Below, piece after piece: positions 4,551 to 5,419 of a stretch of 5,419 bases of DNA. Numbering within the stretch: position 1 is the stretch's first letter; each line of letters starts with the position of its first letter. A program made the translations under genes and the position numbers. Source of the DNA: an uncultured Lachnospiraceae bacterium (lineage in GTDB: Bacteria; Bacillota; Clostridia; Lachnospirales; Lachnospiraceae); contig CATZPU010000098.1 of assembly GCA_958422845.1 (NCBI GenBank), positions 1 through 5,419 on the forward strand. The letters run 5' to 3'. The notes below the pieces were generated by a model. The model worked only from the letters and a program-made list of their open reading frames with translations, did not search any database and was not told where the DNA came from.

Positions 4551-5419
4551 TTAAGCGTTCGGATCAGTCGGATCGTAGTTCTGATTCAGCGGAATCTTCT
4601 GTGCCTGCTCGATTGTGACATATTTCGGAGTCGCAACGGAATCACTGACGATGACTCTCGTGCCGGTCGGAACGTTGTCGTACATCCACTTTGCATGACC
4701 TACCGTAAGGCGGATACATCCTGCCGATGCAGGCTGACCAAGCATGTTATATGCAGAAGCATTCAATGAATGATTGTCGTATGGCCGTGAGTTCGGTACG
4801 GAGTGGAAGAGGATATCGCTCGTAATATGCGAGCAGTACTGCCCCCATGACGGCCCTATGAGCTCATGCCAGCGAAGCTTATCCATGATACGGAACGTAC
4901 CCGTCGGTGTGCTGACGCCGTCTCTTGCAGTCGAGCAGACGAAAGCCTTGATCGGGGTATCGCCGCGGTATACGGCAACGAAGCATTTCTTGCGGTTTAC
5001 CTCTACTCTCCATTCGCCGGTAGGTGTCGTGGAGATGTAGCCCTGTGTGCCGAAGTCGAATACCTTTCCGTCGATCGTGTGGCGTCCCTTGTACATCTTT
5101 CCTGTCGTCTTATCGAAGTAGTAATACTTTGCATTTTCGAGGAGCCATCCGGTGCGCATCGCTCCATCATTGTTGAAGTAGTACCAGCTTCCTCCGATCT
5201 GTGCCCAGCCTACCTTGGCTGCTCCGTAGGTCGAAGAGGTCTTGATCGGATTTAAGTAGTATTTTTTGCCCCTGTAGGAGAACCAGCCCGTCTTCATGAC
5301 GCCGTTTTTCTTCTTCATGTAGTATCTGCGTCCGTTGACTGTCTGCCATCCCTTGCGGCGTACGCCGTTCGATAAGGAATAATACGTCTTTCCGTTTACG
5401 GTGATGAAGCCGGACTGCA
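4551..5419 (-). CDS. Secreted L,D-transpeptidase (YkuD) with wall-binding repeats, N-terminus outside window
   Basis: L,D-transpeptidases make 3-3 peptidoglycan cross-links or attach proteins to the wall, using a catalytic cysteine outside the membrane. The frame is open to the right edge, so the start and expected signal peptide are not seen; the ATG at 5318 lies within the repeats and is not the real start. About 288 residues are visible. The N-terminal part (5031-5419) is a run of GW...YYF cell-wall-binding repeats. The YkuD domain (about 4641-5018) runs from GEWRVEVNRKKCFVAVYRG to TGTRVIVSD. Counting from the internal Met at 5318, it has STPTGTF (136-142), HS (172-173) as the probable catalytic His pair, and SAGCIRL (198-204) with Cys201 (codon 4716-4718) as nucleophile. 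The usual motif is SHGC; here Ala replaces that His. The C-terminus ends in an Asp/Pro-rich tail (YDPTDPNA). The gene is convergent with the HPr gene and shares its terminator. Its promoter lies outside the window. Confidence 0.93.
   Translation of the reverse strand, partial: QSGFITVNGKTYYSLSNGVRRKGWQTVNGRRYYMKKKNGVMKTGWFSYRGKKYYLNPIKTSSTYGAAKVGWAQIGGSWYYFNNDGAMRTGWLLENAKYYYFDKTTGKMYKGRHTIDGKVFDFGTQGYISTTPTGEWRVEVNRKKCFVAVYRGDTPIKAFVCSTARDGVSTPTGTFRIMDKLRWHELIGPSWGQYCSHITSDILFHSVPNSRPYDNHSLNASAYNMLGQPASAGCIRLTVGHAKWMYDNVPTGTRVIVSDSVATPKYVTIEQAQKIPLNQNYDPTDPNA
5031..5419 (-). repeat. Tandem choline-binding-like cell-wall-binding repeats (protein level)
   Basis: The visible N-terminal part of the L,D-transpeptidase is a run of about six units of roughly 20-26 residues, each with a GW or similar turn followed by a YYF-like strand. 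From the N-terminal side: a partial unit with VNGKTYYSLSNGVRRKGW, then VNGRRYYMKKKNGVMKTGW, YRGKKYYLNP...AAKVGW, IGGSWYYFNNDGAMRTGW, ENAKYYYFDKTTGKMYKG, and a degenerate last unit IDGKVFDFGTQGYIS. The pattern is that of CW_binding_1 (choline-binding) repeats, which anchor secreted proteins to the wall. The units are diverged, and the third is lengthened by a Ser/Thr insertion. The array continues past the window edge. Confidence 0.85.

Noticed and set aside
4455..4769. Plus-strand ORF across the terminator and the end of the transpeptidase gene
   Set aside because: It runs through a perfect terminator hairpin and antisense to the conserved SAGCIRL region; Arg/Cys-rich shadow.
4866..5255. Plus-strand ORF antisense to the transpeptidase
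   Set aside because: The minus strand encodes recognisable YkuD and wall-binding sequence here; no independent support for a plus-strand gene.
5031..5419. DNA-level tandem repeats or a CRISPR array in the repeat-rich right end
   Set aside because: Similarity between units is at protein level only; units vary in length and sequence and lie within an open coding frame.

Overview
The window looks like chromosomal DNA from a Gram-positive anaerobe of the Clostridia, most likely Lachnospiraceae. This rests on the CdaA/CdaR pair, an HPr with both the His15 and Ser46 sites, a secreted L,D-transpeptidase carrying GW/YYF wall-binding repeats and ending in a DPTDPNA-like tail, strong AAAGGAG/GGGAGGG ribosome binding sites, and roughly balanced base composition. 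The family assignment is inference; no rRNA or other phylogenetic marker is present.

Layout, left to right: (1) the C-terminal part of a RecD2-type DNA helicase, cut by the left edge (to 1021, +); (2) a ComF-family phosphoribosyltransferase with a Cys-rich zinc ribbon (to 1850, +), 22 bases behind recD2; (3) a 91-base gap with a good extended -10 promoter flanked by short inverted repeats; (4) cdaA, the membrane diadenylate cyclase (1942-2820, +); (5) cdaR, its YbbR-repeat regulator, overlapping cdaA by 11 bases (2810-4105, +); (6) a 67-base gap with a possible 17-codon leader ORF; (7) a small HPr-family phosphocarrier (4173-4424, +); (8) a long hairpin with A and T tracts (4490-4540) that can terminate transcription from both sides; (9) on the minus strand, a convergent L,D-transpeptidase with N-terminal wall-binding repeats, cut by the right edge (4551-5419).

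Functionally, recD2-comF form a DNA repair/competence-type pair. cdaA-cdaR-HPr is a candidate c-di-AMP transcription unit with its own promoter and terminator. In many Firmicutes cdaA-cdaR is followed by glmM; here that place holds an HPr-like protein and the unit ends right after it. This is the most interesting contextual feature, because it hints at a link between PTS/carbon status and c-di-AMP signalling. The convergent L,D-transpeptidase is a separate cell-wall gene. Nothing here is clearly a mobile element, CRISPR array, defence system or RNA gene. No stretch over 300 bases lacks a gene. The window is mostly ordinary core genome, with a few regulatory details worth checking.
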